A stretch of DNA of 64,000 bases. Source: DASRJG01 sp964647625. Its GTDB lineage: Bacteria > Acidobacteriota > Polarisedimenticolia > Polarisedimenticolales > DASRJG01. Position numbers and translations under genes: made by a program. The DNA lies in NCBI GenBank assembly GCA_964647625.1, contig CAZYHZ010000020.1, positions 1-64,000 of the forward strand, in the 5' to 3' direction. Below, piece by piece: positions 24,697-32,190 of the stretch (position 1 is its first letter; each line of letters starts with the position of its first letter). Under the pieces are notes generated by a model. It did not search any database. It worked only from the letters and a program-made list of their open reading frames with translations, and was not told the DNA's origin.

Positions 24697-26307
24697 ATGG
24701 ATAAAGTCGCCAGGCCCACCGTCGTTTTCAGCCTCGTCGGAACGACGCTCGACGCCGGAGTCGGCGAAGATCGCTGGAATTGGTGGCGTCCCTCCGTTTC
24801 ACTTTGCCAACACGAGGACCTCCTCGTGAGCCGTCTGGAGCTCCTTTTCGATCGAAAGCACACGAAGGTCGCGAAGCAGCTCCTCGCGGATGTCGCGACC
24901 GTTTCCCCGGAGACCGAGGTGGGCCTTCGGACGATCTCCATGGCGGCGCCCTGGGATTTTGAGGCGGTCTTCGATGAGCTCCACCGATTCACGCAGTCCT
25001 ACACCTTCGACACCGAGCGTGAGGACTACCTCGTTCACATAACAACGGGAACGCACGTCGCACAGATCTGCCTGTTCCTGCTGACGGAGACCCGGCATTT
25101 CCCGGCGCGTCTGATCCAAACGGCGCCGCCACGGCGGGAACAACCCGGAGCGGGTTCGTTTCAGATCATCGACCTCGACCTTTCCCGTTACGACCGGATC
25201 GCTACGCGGTTTCAGGAGGAGCGACGCGATGCGTTGTCGTTCTTGAAGTCTGGGATCGACACCCGGAATACCGCGTTCAATGAGCTCATGGAGCGAATTG
25301 AGCGGGTCGCGATCGCATCGAAGGCCCCCATCTTGTTGACGGGACCCACTGGCTCCGGCAAGTCCAGACTCGCCAGGAGAATCTACGATCTGAAGCTGAC
25401 GCGGCGACTGGTCGCCGGCCCGCTCGTTGAAGTGAACTGCGCCACGATTCGTGGAGATGCCGCGATGTCCGCGCTGTTCGGCCATCGGCGAGGGGCATTC
25501 ACGGGCGCGATCGCCGATCGCCCAGGCCTCCTGCGCTCCGCCCGCGGGGGCGTGCTATTCCTCGACGAGATCGGGGAGCTCGGTCTGGATGAGCAGGCGA
25601 TGCTGCTTCGCGCCGTCGAGGACAAACGGTTCCTTCCCGTAGGCTCTGACCGCGAGGAGGAGAGCGATTTCCAGCTCATCGCCGGCTCAAATTGCGATCT
25701 ATGGTCCTCGGTTCGAGATGGGCGATTCCGGGAAGACCTCCTCGCCCGGCTGGATCTTTGGCCATTCCGCCTCCCCGGCCTCGTCGACCGCCTCGAAGAC
25801 ATCGAGCCGAACGTCGACTACGAGCTCGAAAGGTTCGCTCAGACAGCCGGAAGGAAGACGACCTTCAATCGCGAAGCACGGGACCGGTTTCTGCGCTTCG
25901 CGACGTCGCGGGATGCGTCCTGGTCCGCCAATTTTCGCGACCTCAACGCTGCGGTCACACGCATGTCGACACTCGCGTCTAGTGGACGGATCACCGTCCG
26001 CGGGGTCGACGACGAGATCGCGAGGCTCAAGCAGGCCTGGAGGGCCAGCACGACCGACAATACTCCGCTGATTGATCAGATCGTTGGCCCGACAACCGCA
26101 GCCGGACTCGACCGGTTCGACCGTGTTCAGCTCGAGGAAGTTCTTCGCACGTGCGCGAGAAGCACGAGCCTCTCAGACGCTGGACGGGCCTTGTTCGGGG
26201 AGTCGAGAAAGCGACGGAGTTCGACGAACGATGCCGATCGCCTCAGAAAGTACTTGGCACGGTTTGATTTGAATTGGGAAACGATGCGACGTCACTGGGC
26301 GCGCTGA
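24697..26307 (+). CDS. rtcR: Sigma-54-dependent activator RtcR with CARF sensor domain
   Basis: 536 aa (E. coli 532) from the ATG at 24697. An upstream extension of the frame to 24442 runs antisense to rsr and has no family match. N-terminal CARF-type sensor about 1-185 (VVFSLVGTTLDAG, RWNWWRPSVSLCQHEDLL, DYLVHITTGTHVAQICLFLL, PARLIQTAPPRREQPG). AAA+ domain about 190-420: Walker A GPTGSGKS at 216-223, sigma-54 loop GAFTGA at 266-271, Walker B GGVLFLDEIGELG, then the C-terminal NDADRLRKYLARFDLNWE. The known role is to sense RNA ends carrying cyclic phosphate and open the sigma-54 promoter of rtc operons. It stands divergent to rsr, as in Salmonella. Confidence 0.97.
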   Translation: MDKVARPTVVFSLVGTTLDAGVGEDRWNWWRPSVSLCQHEDLLVSRLELLFDRKHTKVAKQLLADVATVSPETEVGLRTISMAAPWDFEAVFDELHRFTQSYTFDTEREDYLVHITTGTHVAQICLFLLTETRHFPARLIQTAPPRREQPGAGSFQIIDLDLSRYDRIATRFQEERRDALSFLKSGIDTRNTAFNELMERIERVAIASKAPILLTGPTGSGKSRLARRIYDLKLTRRLVAGPLVEVNCATIRGDAAMSALFGHRRGAFTGAIADRPGLLRSARGGVLFLDEIGELGLDEQAMLLRAVEDKRFLPVGSDREEESDFQLIAGSNCDLWSSVRDGRFREDLLARLDLWPFRLPGLVDRLEDIEPNVDYELERFAQTAGRKTTFNREARDRFLRFATSRDASWSANFRDLNAAVTRMSTLASSGRITVRGVDDEIARLKQAWRASTTDNTPLIDQIVGPTTAAGLDRFDRVQLEEVLRTCARSTSLSDAGRALFGESRKRRSSTNDADRLRKYLARFDLNWETMRRHWAR

Positions 26308-26345
26308 CTATACGAAGACGCTTTCCCAAGTTCCCGACCGTTCGT

Positions 26346-26383
26346 TGGTGGTTCAACGCCACTGTGAATAGAAGTTAACCACC
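26346..26383. terminator. Weak inverted repeat between convergent rtcR and the nuclease gene
   Basis: TGGTGGTT at 26346-26353 faces AACCACC at 26377-26383 across a 23-base loop containing a second small pairing (GTGG with CCAC). It overlaps the nuclease stop codon. It could end transcripts from both sides, but the loop is long and no U-run follows. Offered as the only candidate in this gap. Confidence 0.3.
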
Positions 26384-27307
26384 CACCTGTTCATATGCGA
26401 GCTTGATGAACGGCTTCGCCTCCCCCACATCGTGCTCGGACCTGATCGTGATCTCAAGATCTCCGGTCCCAAAGTGACCTATTGAAGAGACATCTCGAGA
26501 GATTCCGTGCGGGCCCGGGAACCGAGCCGGATCGAGCTTGAGAAACAACAGAATCTTCTGTCGTTGGACCTCGACGCACGCGATGTTCTGGGTTGTCCGG
26601 TATGCGATGTATTGCTTCTTGGGCGCCTCTTCCATGGCTGGATCAAGACCCATGATGTACTCCTGAAGGGCCAGCACCTGCGCTCGAATTGCATCGGACT
26701 TAGATTTCAGATGTTGCTCAAGGGTCCACCCGCCTCGCTCGCGCGTAAGCGCCGCCTTTTTTCCCGCTGCAATCATTACCGGATTCTTGCCAGATTCTTC
26801 GCGCGAGACGGGGGTCCCCGCTTTTTGGAAGATATCCTCCAAATAAATCGAATCATTGGCGAACAGGCGGTAGGTCCAGAGCTCGATGTTAGCGCCCATG
26901 ACTTGGACAGCGTGGAGATCGTACTTCTTGTAATTTGGCGCCAGGCAGATGACGCGAATATCCGACCACTCGATCTCGACGTCGGCCCCAAGCGCCTTGT
27001 GAGCCGCGACTTCGAAATCACCACGATGATCGCGGAGCCAAGATAAGTAGAAAAGGCTCTGATTGATCAACTCTGAGGAGGCGACACGCTTGTACTCAAT
27101 GATCACAGGGTTGCGATCCTCGGAGAGGGCGAGCGTGTCGATCCGGCCTCCGTGGACTGACCCAGTCGAGAACTCCGTCGCGACGAGCCGAAAGTTGAAC
27201 ACGACGTTGAGATTTCTTTCGATCAATCGCTGAAGGCGTTTCTCATCTTGGAAGTCCGATTGCGAGATCGAGGTCAACCGATCGCCTGTTATCTGGAACA
27301 ATGGCAT
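26375..27307 (-). CDS. PD-(D/E)XK-type nuclease-like protein with DUF5655-like C-terminus
   Basis: 310 aa from the ATG at 27307 (GGAAGGAA upstream). The N-terminal half has a restriction-endonuclease-like core: an early glutamate-rich helix (DEKRLQRLIERNLNVVF), then GRIDTLALSEDRNPVIIEYKR, where Asp and E-Y-K make the D...ExK signature, then VNQS-like helix LINQSLFYLSWLRDHRGDF. The middle ends IRVICLAPNYKKYDLHAVQVM. The C-terminal 110 residues (YIAYRTTQNIACVEVQRQKI, LKLDPARF, GTGDLEITIRSEHDV) resemble the DUF5655 segment found in related proteins. Nuclease activity is inferred from the motif only. Last cargo gene before the tRNA, convergent with rtcR. A role as defence or damage effector linked to RNA repair is possible but not shown. 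Confidence 0.8.
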   Translation of the reverse strand: MPLFQITGDRLTSISQSDFQDEKRLQRLIERNLNVVFNFRLVATEFSTGSVHGGRIDTLALSEDRNPVIIEYKRVASSELINQSLFYLSWLRDHRGDFEVAAHKALGADVEIEWSDIRVICLAPNYKKYDLHAVQVMGANIELWTYRLFANDSIYLEDIFQKAGTPVSREESGKNPVMIAAGKKAALTRERGGWTLEQHLKSKSDAIRAQVLALQEYIMGLDPAMEEAPKKQYIAYRTTQNIACVEVQRQKILLFLKLDPARFPGPHGISRDVSSIGHFGTGDLEITIRSEHDVGEAKPFIKLAYEQVGG

Positions 27308-27371
27308 TGGGATTCCTTCCTTCACCGTCCGCCCAGAGTCGACGACGTTCTTGCCTGCCAAGACTCGCTTC

Positions 27372-27457
27372 TGGTGCCGGAGGCTGGACTCGAACCAGCA
27401 CTCCCTTGCGGGAAGGGGATTTTAAGTCCCCTGCGTCTGCCATTCCGCCACTCCGGC
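27372..27457 (-). tRNA. trnL-UAA: tRNA-Leu (anticodon UAA), CCA encoded
   Basis: 86 nt including CCA. The acceptor stem GCCGGAG pairs with CTCCGGC perfectly. D arm begins TGGCGGAATGGCAGACGC. The anticodon arm GGGGA-CTTAAAA-TCCCC gives anticodon TAA. A long class II variable arm (TTCCCGCAAGGGAG) and T arm GCTGGTTCGAGTCCAGC follow, with discriminator A at 27375. Its last 43 bases are repeated exactly at 18884-18926, marking it as the integration target of the island. Confidence 0.97.
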
Positions 27458-27576
27458 GCGGTCGTCGGAGTCTAGCGTGTCTTCCAGCCCTTAGGCGGGA
27501 AGCTCGTCCGTCGCTTTTGGCCGCTCGGAGGGTTCCGCGATATCTTGGCTTACAGATCGAAGAAAGGGGGTGCCTC

Positions 27577-28290
27577 ATGCAGTTCTACGTCGGCTTCCGT
27601 ACTCCGATGGCCGCGGGACTCCGAAACGTGGCCGCAGCCGTCCTGGGGATCTTCGCGCTCGGCACTCCCTGCATGGCCATCGAGTTCTCAGACGGCGACT
27701 TCACCTCGGGCTGGCAGTACGTCCAGGTGACGACCGCAAACGGCGGCTCCTGGTCCGTCAAACGGAACAACGTCGGGAAGAACCCGGGCAACTACCTGAT
27801 CACGGACACGTCGGTCGCGGGCGACTGCGCGGCCGTCTACGGCTTCGGCTTCAAGACGGACGCCGTCTACGATCCGCACGAGCGCGGGCCGCTCGAGTCG
27901 TTCGACTACACGGAAGACGCCAAGCTGATCGATGGTTTCGGCGGAGGGCAGGCGAATGGTCCGGCCATCCGGCAAAACGGGAAGATGTACCGGATCCCGC
28001 ACCTCGACACGAACGCGATCTTCACCTGGCGTTCGTTCCCACGCTCGGCCGTCCATGCGAGCGACTTCGTCCGCGTGCTGGGGGGACAATGTGGAGCGGA
28101 CGTCGATCCCTCCGACCATCCGGATTTCTCGTCCGCGGGCGCGCCGATCGAGTTCGGCTTCGTGCGCGCCAACAGCCAGATCGACGGTGAGCCCCCCTAC
28201 GCGATCACGGGCGCGATCGACAACTGGAAGGTCACGCTGAATCGCCGGAGTTCATCGTCTCGGGAAGGACCTGGATCCTCGGCGAGGTAG
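27577..28290 (+). CDS. Secreted protein of unknown function
   Basis: 237 aa from the ATG at 27577, eight bases after GGGGG. Signal peptide through about residue 34 (GLRNVAAAVLGIFALGTPCMA). The mature part begins IEFSDGDFTSGWQYVQVTTA and contains alternating hydrophobic strands with Trp and Gly (GGSWSVKRNNVGKNPGNYLI, IEFGFVRANS, ITGAIDNWKVTL), which suggests a beta-sandwich of the concanavalin/carbohydrate-binding sort. No catalytic motif is recognisable. It is the first gene outside the island on this side. Upstream extension of the frame runs through the tRNA antisense and is not real. Confidence 0.7.
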   Translation: MQFYVGFRTPMAAGLRNVAAAVLGIFALGTPCMAIEFSDGDFTSGWQYVQVTTANGGSWSVKRNNVGKNPGNYLITDTSVAGDCAAVYGFGFKTDAVYDPHERGPLESFDYTEDAKLIDGFGGGQANGPAIRQNGKMYRIPHLDTNAIFTWRSFPRSAVHASDFVRVLGGQCGADVDPSDHPDFSSAGAPIEFGFVRANSQIDGEPPYAITGAIDNWKVTLNRRSSSSREGPGSSAR

Positions 28291-28324
28291 ACCTCGCCCA
28301 TGCCGCGAGAAACGGGAGGGGCCG

Positions 28325-28984
28325 ATGGACCGCGTGCTGTACTTGACACCGCAGTCGCACTTCTCGCGCAAGGTACGGATCGTATTGCGCGAGCTGTCGG
28401 TCGAGTGCGAAGAATCCTTCGCCCCCAATCTCCTGTCGTCCGATCCCTCGGACTTTGCCGGGAACCCGATCCTGCGCGTCCCGGTCCTTCGCGACGGTTC
28501 GACCTGGGTGATCGAGTCGGACCAGATCGTTCGGCACATCCTCGAAACGTACGACCGCGGCAACGACCGCTTCTCGTTCTTCTCCATGAACGCCGCGCAG
28601 CGGAACGCGCTGTCGATCCTCTCGGCGATCATGGGCGCCGAGGTCGAGCTGCTCCTGTCGAGGAGGAGCGGCCTCGTCTCCGAGGCCGGCGCGCTCTACT
28701 TCGGGCGTTACCGCTCCGTCATCGGCCACGGCCTGGCGTGGATCGAGGCGAACGGTGCCGCGGTCTGGCCGGAGGCGGAGTTTTCCTACCTCGACATCGC
28801 GCTCGTGTGCATGTGGGACCACCTGCGCTACAACCGGCTCGGCGACGAGACCATCTCGTGGCCGTGGATCGAGGAGCGAACGGCCCGGCACGCCTCGCGG
28901 CCCAGCGTCGCGGCGACGACGCCCGAGCGGATGCAGGCGCTGCAGTGGGAGTTGTATCCCGCGCAGCGGCCGACGGGATCCTGA
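28325..28984 (+). CDS. Glutathione S-transferase-like protein
   Basis: 219 aa. The N-terminal thioredoxin-fold half fits a GST_N domain: LYLTPQSHFSRKVRIVLREL, cis-proline loop ILRVPVLRDG, and VIESDQIVRHILETYD. The C-terminal all-helical half ends FSYLDIALVCMWDHLRYN, which matches the N-capping/hydrophobic staple region of GST_C. Cytosolic; substrate unknown. The final 72 bp, coding for ATTPERMQALQWELYPAQRP and the stop, recur at 32115-32186 on the far side of the kinase gene. Confidence 0.85.
   Translation: MDRVLYLTPQSHFSRKVRIVLRELSVECEESFAPNLLSSDPSDFAGNPILRVPVLRDGSTWVIESDQIVRHILETYDRGNDRFSFFSMNAAQRNALSILSAIMGAEVELLLSRRSGLVSEAGALYFGRYRSVIGHGLAWIEANGAAVWPEAEFSYLDIALVCMWDHLRYNRLGDETISWPWIEERTARHASRPSVAATTPERMQALQWELYPAQRPTGS
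28913..28984 (+). repeat. 72-bp direct repeat, copy 1 (3' end of the GST-like gene)
   Basis: This stretch, inside the GST-like gene and including its TGA, matches 32115-32186 at 68 of 72 positions with no gaps. The two copies bracket the GreB-like scrap and the third propeller kinase. Here it is translated as the natural C-terminus. Confidence 0.9.
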
Positions 28985-29009
28985 ACGCTCACGTAAGACG
29001 GTGACGCGC

Positions 29010-29183
29010 ATGAGCAAAGCGTTCACCAAGGAAGACGACGACCGGGAAGATCTCCCTCCAGGCACGAAGAACTATCTGACGCCGGACGGCGCGAAGCGAT
29101 CGAGAGCCGGGCTCGATGCGAAGGTCCAAGATCTGACTCGGATCCTGGACTCCGCGGTCAGCCTCGACGTCAGCTACGAGTAG
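29010..29183 (+). pseudogene. GreB-like scrap (short frame)
   Basis: 57 codons from ATG 29010. The opening MSKAFTKEDDDREDLPPG followed by KNYLTPDGAKRSRAGLDAKV is the N-terminal pattern of GreB-like factors (MSKAFTRESD...NYLTPDGARRLR.EL). RILDSAVSLD resembles the later hinge (RILASAVVVD) that in full proteins follows a coiled coil of about 60 residues. The frame therefore looks like a GreA/GreB-family gene with most of the coiled coil deleted and the FKBP-like C-terminal domain lost. A small functional protein cannot be excluded. Confidence 0.6.
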
Positions 29184-29256
29184 ACTGCGCCGCATCGCCC
29201 GAACTTCTTGTTCCCCGAGCGGGAGCCCTGGGGTATACATCCCCGTACTGGAGAGC

Positions 29257-32100
29257 GTGGTGCGCTGCGCGAATTGCGGTTCCGAGCGTCCGCCCGAGGG
29301 TCCGTGTCCGAAGTGTTTCCTGGCGGTCGGTCTCGAATCCCACCGGCCGGCCTACGAGCAGATCGGGCCCTACCGGATCGTCTCGCGTCTGGGAAGCGGC
29401 GGCATGGGAGAGGTGTACCGAGCGCGCGACGACCGTCTTGGCCGCGACGTCGCGATCAAGGTGCTCCCTGCGAAGCTCGCCAACGATCCGGAGCGCATCG
29501 CGCGGTTTCGCCGCGAGGCTCGCGTGGCGGCTTCTCTCAACCACTCGAACATCGCGGCGGTTTACGGCTTCGAGGAGATCGACCAGGCGCACTTCCTCGT
29601 GATGGAGCTCGTCAACGGGCGCTCGCTCGCGGATCGGTTGCAGTCGGGTCCCCTGCCGATCGACGAAACCCTCTCCGTGGTCGCGCAGATCGCCGAGGGT
29701 CTGGAGGCGGCCCACGAGAGCGGCGTCGTGCACCGCGACCTCAAGCCCTCGAACGTCATGCTCCTTCCGGATGGCAAGGTGAAGATCCTCGACTTCGGGC
29801 TGGCGAAGGCCCTCGACGCCGAGCCGCCGGTCCTGGACGCCGATCACTCGCCGACGGTCAGTGTCCAGCACACCTTGCCGGGAACGGTGATGGGCACCGT
29901 GCCCTACATGAGCCCGGAGCAGGCGCGTGGACGGACCGTCGATCGGCGCACCGACATCTGGTCCCTCGGGTGCGTGCTGTACGAGTGCCTCACCGGCGGG
30001 CGCGCATTCGACGGGGAGTCGGCGACCGACGTGCTCGCGAAGATCCTCGAGCGGGACCCGCGCTGGGAGGCACTCCCGGCCCGCACTCCCGCGCGCGTGC
30101 GCGAGCTGGTCGAGAGGTGCCTGGAGAAGGATCCGCGACGCCGCATCCGCGACAGCGGCGATGTGCGGTTGGACCTCGAGCGGGCTCGCGATGCCCGCGA
30201 ATGGAGCTCCTCCGGGGCCGTGGCCGTGGCCGCCGCAAGGCCCGCGCCGTGGCCCTCACGTGGATACTTTTTCTGGGGCATCGCCGGTCTCGCGGTCGGG
30301 ATCGCGATCATGGCGGTCGCCACGGGCACGTTCTTTCGACCTCCTGGCGCGGGCGCTCGACAGCGCGGAGTGTCCGCGCTCCCTCTGAAGGTCGACGTGA
30401 CCGATCCGGCGATCCCCGTCCATCCCGCGGACGATCACTCGAGCGTGGCGGTCTCGGCCGACGGCATGACGATCGCTTACTTCGGAATGCCGCACGAATC
30501 AAAGGTTCTCGACTGGTCGATCTGTATTCGCCGCGCCGACGAGGTCCGTGCGATCCGGTGCGTGATGAGCCCCAACGCCGGCCCAATCTACTCGCCGGAC
30601 GTTGACCCGTTCTTCTCGCCGGACGGAACCTGGATTGGGTTTTCGACTCAACGCGGGCTCTACAAGGTTGCGGTCGCCGGGGGGCCGCCGACCCTCGTCG
30701 CCGAGAGCGTGAGCCCGGTCGGGACGAAAAAGGGAGCCGCGTGGACGAAAAGGGGGATCGTGTTCTCGCCGGCGGCGAAGGCCGGGCTGATGCTCGTGGG
30801 AGAGAACGGCGGCCCCGTCCTCACCCTCACCGTGCCCGATGTCTCCAAAGGAGAGGTGTCCCATCGCTGGCCGTCTGCCCTACCCGACGGACGACACGTC
30901 CTCTTCACCGTGAAGAAGGAAGGGATCACGTCCTTCGACGAAGGGGAGATCGCTCTCCTCGACCTCGACACGAAGTCCTGGAAGACGCTGCTTCGCGGCG
31001 GGTCCTTCGCGAGGTACTTGCCCACCGGCCACATCGTCTACGCGCGAGACGGAGCGATTCTTGCCGTGCCCTTCGATCTGCGCTCCGAGGAGGTTCGAGG
31101 GACGCCGGTGAAAGTGCTCGACGGCGTCATGACCGCGCCGGGGAGCGGGGCCGCGCAGTTCGCCGTCGCTTCCGAGGCGGGGGCGCTCGTTTTCGTCCCC
31201 GGAGGGCCGGACATCGAGCGCAACGAGCTGGTCTGGCTCGACCGGCGGGGGAACGTCACGCCGATCGGAGCTCCGCTCGAGCCCTACTATTACCCCTTCC
31301 TCTCCCCCGACGGGACGCGCATCGCGGCGACGGTGTTCGGAGCGACCGACACGGTCGTCGTCTATGACCTGGCCCGTGGCTCCTCGGTGCGTGCGAGGAC
31401 GGTGGGAAACAGCCAGCTCCGCGGCTGGTATCCCGATGGGCGCCGGCTGCTCGTCGCCTCCGACGCGGACGGCGGCGGAACTCTGCGCCTCTACGAGACC
31501 CCCGCTGACGGGACCGGGACGGCGCGTCGTGTTGGAACCGACGTCGACGGCGCGGCAGCATGGATCTTCCCGGCCGCCGGCGACGTGGCGATCGTCCATC
31601 TTGCCGAGGACGGCCTGTACGTCACGCGGATCGAAGGCCCGCCGCTGCGGCGGCGGATCACCGATCCCGCCGAGGTCGGGCCGGCCTACCCTACGGTCTC
31701 TCCCGACGGACGATGGATCGCGTACGAAGCGGTGGTGTCGGGCGTCAAAGACGTGTACATCCGACCGTTTCCGACCGGCGACGGGAAATGGCAGGTCTCG
31801 CGCGGCGGCGGCCGAGAGGCTCGATGGTCTCCACGTGGGGACGAGTTGATCTACCGCCGCGATGCCGGCGGAGAGAGCTGGCTCATGTCGGTCCGCATAT
31901 CCGCGACGGCGACCGGGATCACGGCCGATCCACCCAAGGCTCTCGCAAAGCGTCCCGACCTGGCAGAGACGAACGCATCCGGGGCCGACGGAGAACGCTT
32001 CCTCGCGACACGACGGGCGGCGTCCCAGCTCGCCGGCGACCGCGTCTTCGAGATCCTCAACTGGTTCGAGCAGGTCGAGGAAAAGGCACCATCGAGATGA
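29257..32100 (+). CDS. Ser/Thr protein kinase with N-terminal zinc ribbon and C-terminal propeller
   Basis: 947 aa from GTG 29257 (or the next codon, GTG 29260). Residues 1-20 hold a four-cysteine ribbon (CANCGSERPPEGPCPKC). Kinase domain about 36-300: LGSGGMGEVYRARDDRLGRD, VAIKVLP, HRDLKPSNVML, DFG in ILDFGLAKA, SPEQARGRTVD. A membrane helix at about 338-360 (YFFWGIAGLAVGIAIMAVATG) precedes a TolB/PD40-like propeller (LSPDGTRIAATVFGATD, VSPDGRWIAYEAVVSGVKD, WSPRGDELIYRRDAG). This is the third such kinase in 32 kb and the only one with the ribbon. It is bracketed by the 72-bp repeats. Confidence 0.94.
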   Translation: MVRCANCGSERPPEGPCPKCFLAVGLESHRPAYEQIGPYRIVSRLGSGGMGEVYRARDDRLGRDVAIKVLPAKLANDPERIARFRREARVAASLNHSNIAAVYGFEEIDQAHFLVMELVNGRSLADRLQSGPLPIDETLSVVAQIAEGLEAAHESGVVHRDLKPSNVMLLPDGKVKILDFGLAKALDAEPPVLDADHSPTVSVQHTLPGTVMGTVPYMSPEQARGRTVDRRTDIWSLGCVLYECLTGGRAFDGESATDVLAKILERDPRWEALPARTPARVRELVERCLEKDPRRRIRDSGDVRLDLERARDAREWSSSGAVAVAAARPAPWPSRGYFFWGIAGLAVGIAIMAVATGTFFRPPGAGARQRGVSALPLKVDVTDPAIPVHPADDHSSVAVSADGMTIAYFGMPHESKVLDWSICIRRADEVRAIRCVMSPNAGPIYSPDVDPFFSPDGTWIGFSTQRGLYKVAVAGGPPTLVAESVSPVGTKKGAAWTKRGIVFSPAAKAGLMLVGENGGPVLTLTVPDVSKGEVSHRWPSALPDGRHVLFTVKKEGITSFDEGEIALLDLDTKSWKTLLRGGSFARYLPTGHIVYARDGAILAVPFDLRSEEVRGTPVKVLDGVMTAPGSGAAQFAVASEAGALVFVPGGPDIERNELVWLDRRGNVTPIGAPLEPYYYPFLSPDGTRIAATVFGATDTVVVYDLARGSSVRARTVGNSQLRGWYPDGRRLLVASDADGGGTLRLYETPADGTGTARRVGTDVDGAAAWIFPAAGDVAIVHLAEDGLYVTRIEGPPLRRRITDPAEVGPAYPTVSPDGRWIAYEAVVSGVKDVYIRPFPTGDGKWQVSRGGGREARWSPRGDELIYRRDAGGESWLMSVRISATATGITADPPKALAKRPDLAETNASGADGERFLATRRAASQLAGDRVFEILNWFEQVEEKAPSR

Positions 32101-32114
32101 GATGGGGCATCCTG

Positions 32115-32186
32115 GCGACGACGCTCGAGCGGATGCAGGCGCTGCAGTGGGAGTTGTATCCCGCGCAGCGGCCGAAGGAATCTTGA
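32115..32186 (+). repeat. 72-bp direct repeat, copy 2 (orphan GST 3' end)
   Basis: Starts 14 bases after the kinase stop and preserves the GST reading frame and stop (ATTLERMQALQWELYPAQRP), but no GST sequence precedes it. Four substitutions separate it from 28913-28984. It is a non-coding leftover of a duplication or rearrangement, ending five bases from the convergent carboxypeptidase gene. Confidence 0.9.
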
Positions 32187-32190
32187 TGGC

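Larger units (their letters stand above)
18884..27414. mobile_element. Putative tRNA-Leu-integrated genomic island carrying the RNA-repair/Ro system
   Basis: About 8.5 kb bounded by perfect 43-bp direct repeats (18884-18926 and 27372-27414), the right one being the 3' part of an intact tRNA-Leu. Cargo in order: M28 peptidase, rtcB, rtcA, three Y RNAs, rsr, rtcR, PD-(D/E)XK-type nuclease. No integrase, excisionase, relaxase or replication gene is recognisable inside, so the element is either a non-autonomous cassette moved in trans or an old integration whose integrase was lost. A further fragment at 17282 may mark an earlier or nested event. The repeat is seen directly; mobility is inferred. 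Confidence 0.65.

Noticed and set aside
18884..27457. Integrase, transposase or relaxase inside the island
   Set aside because: Every frame of useful size is accounted for by the listed genes. None has recombinase signatures.
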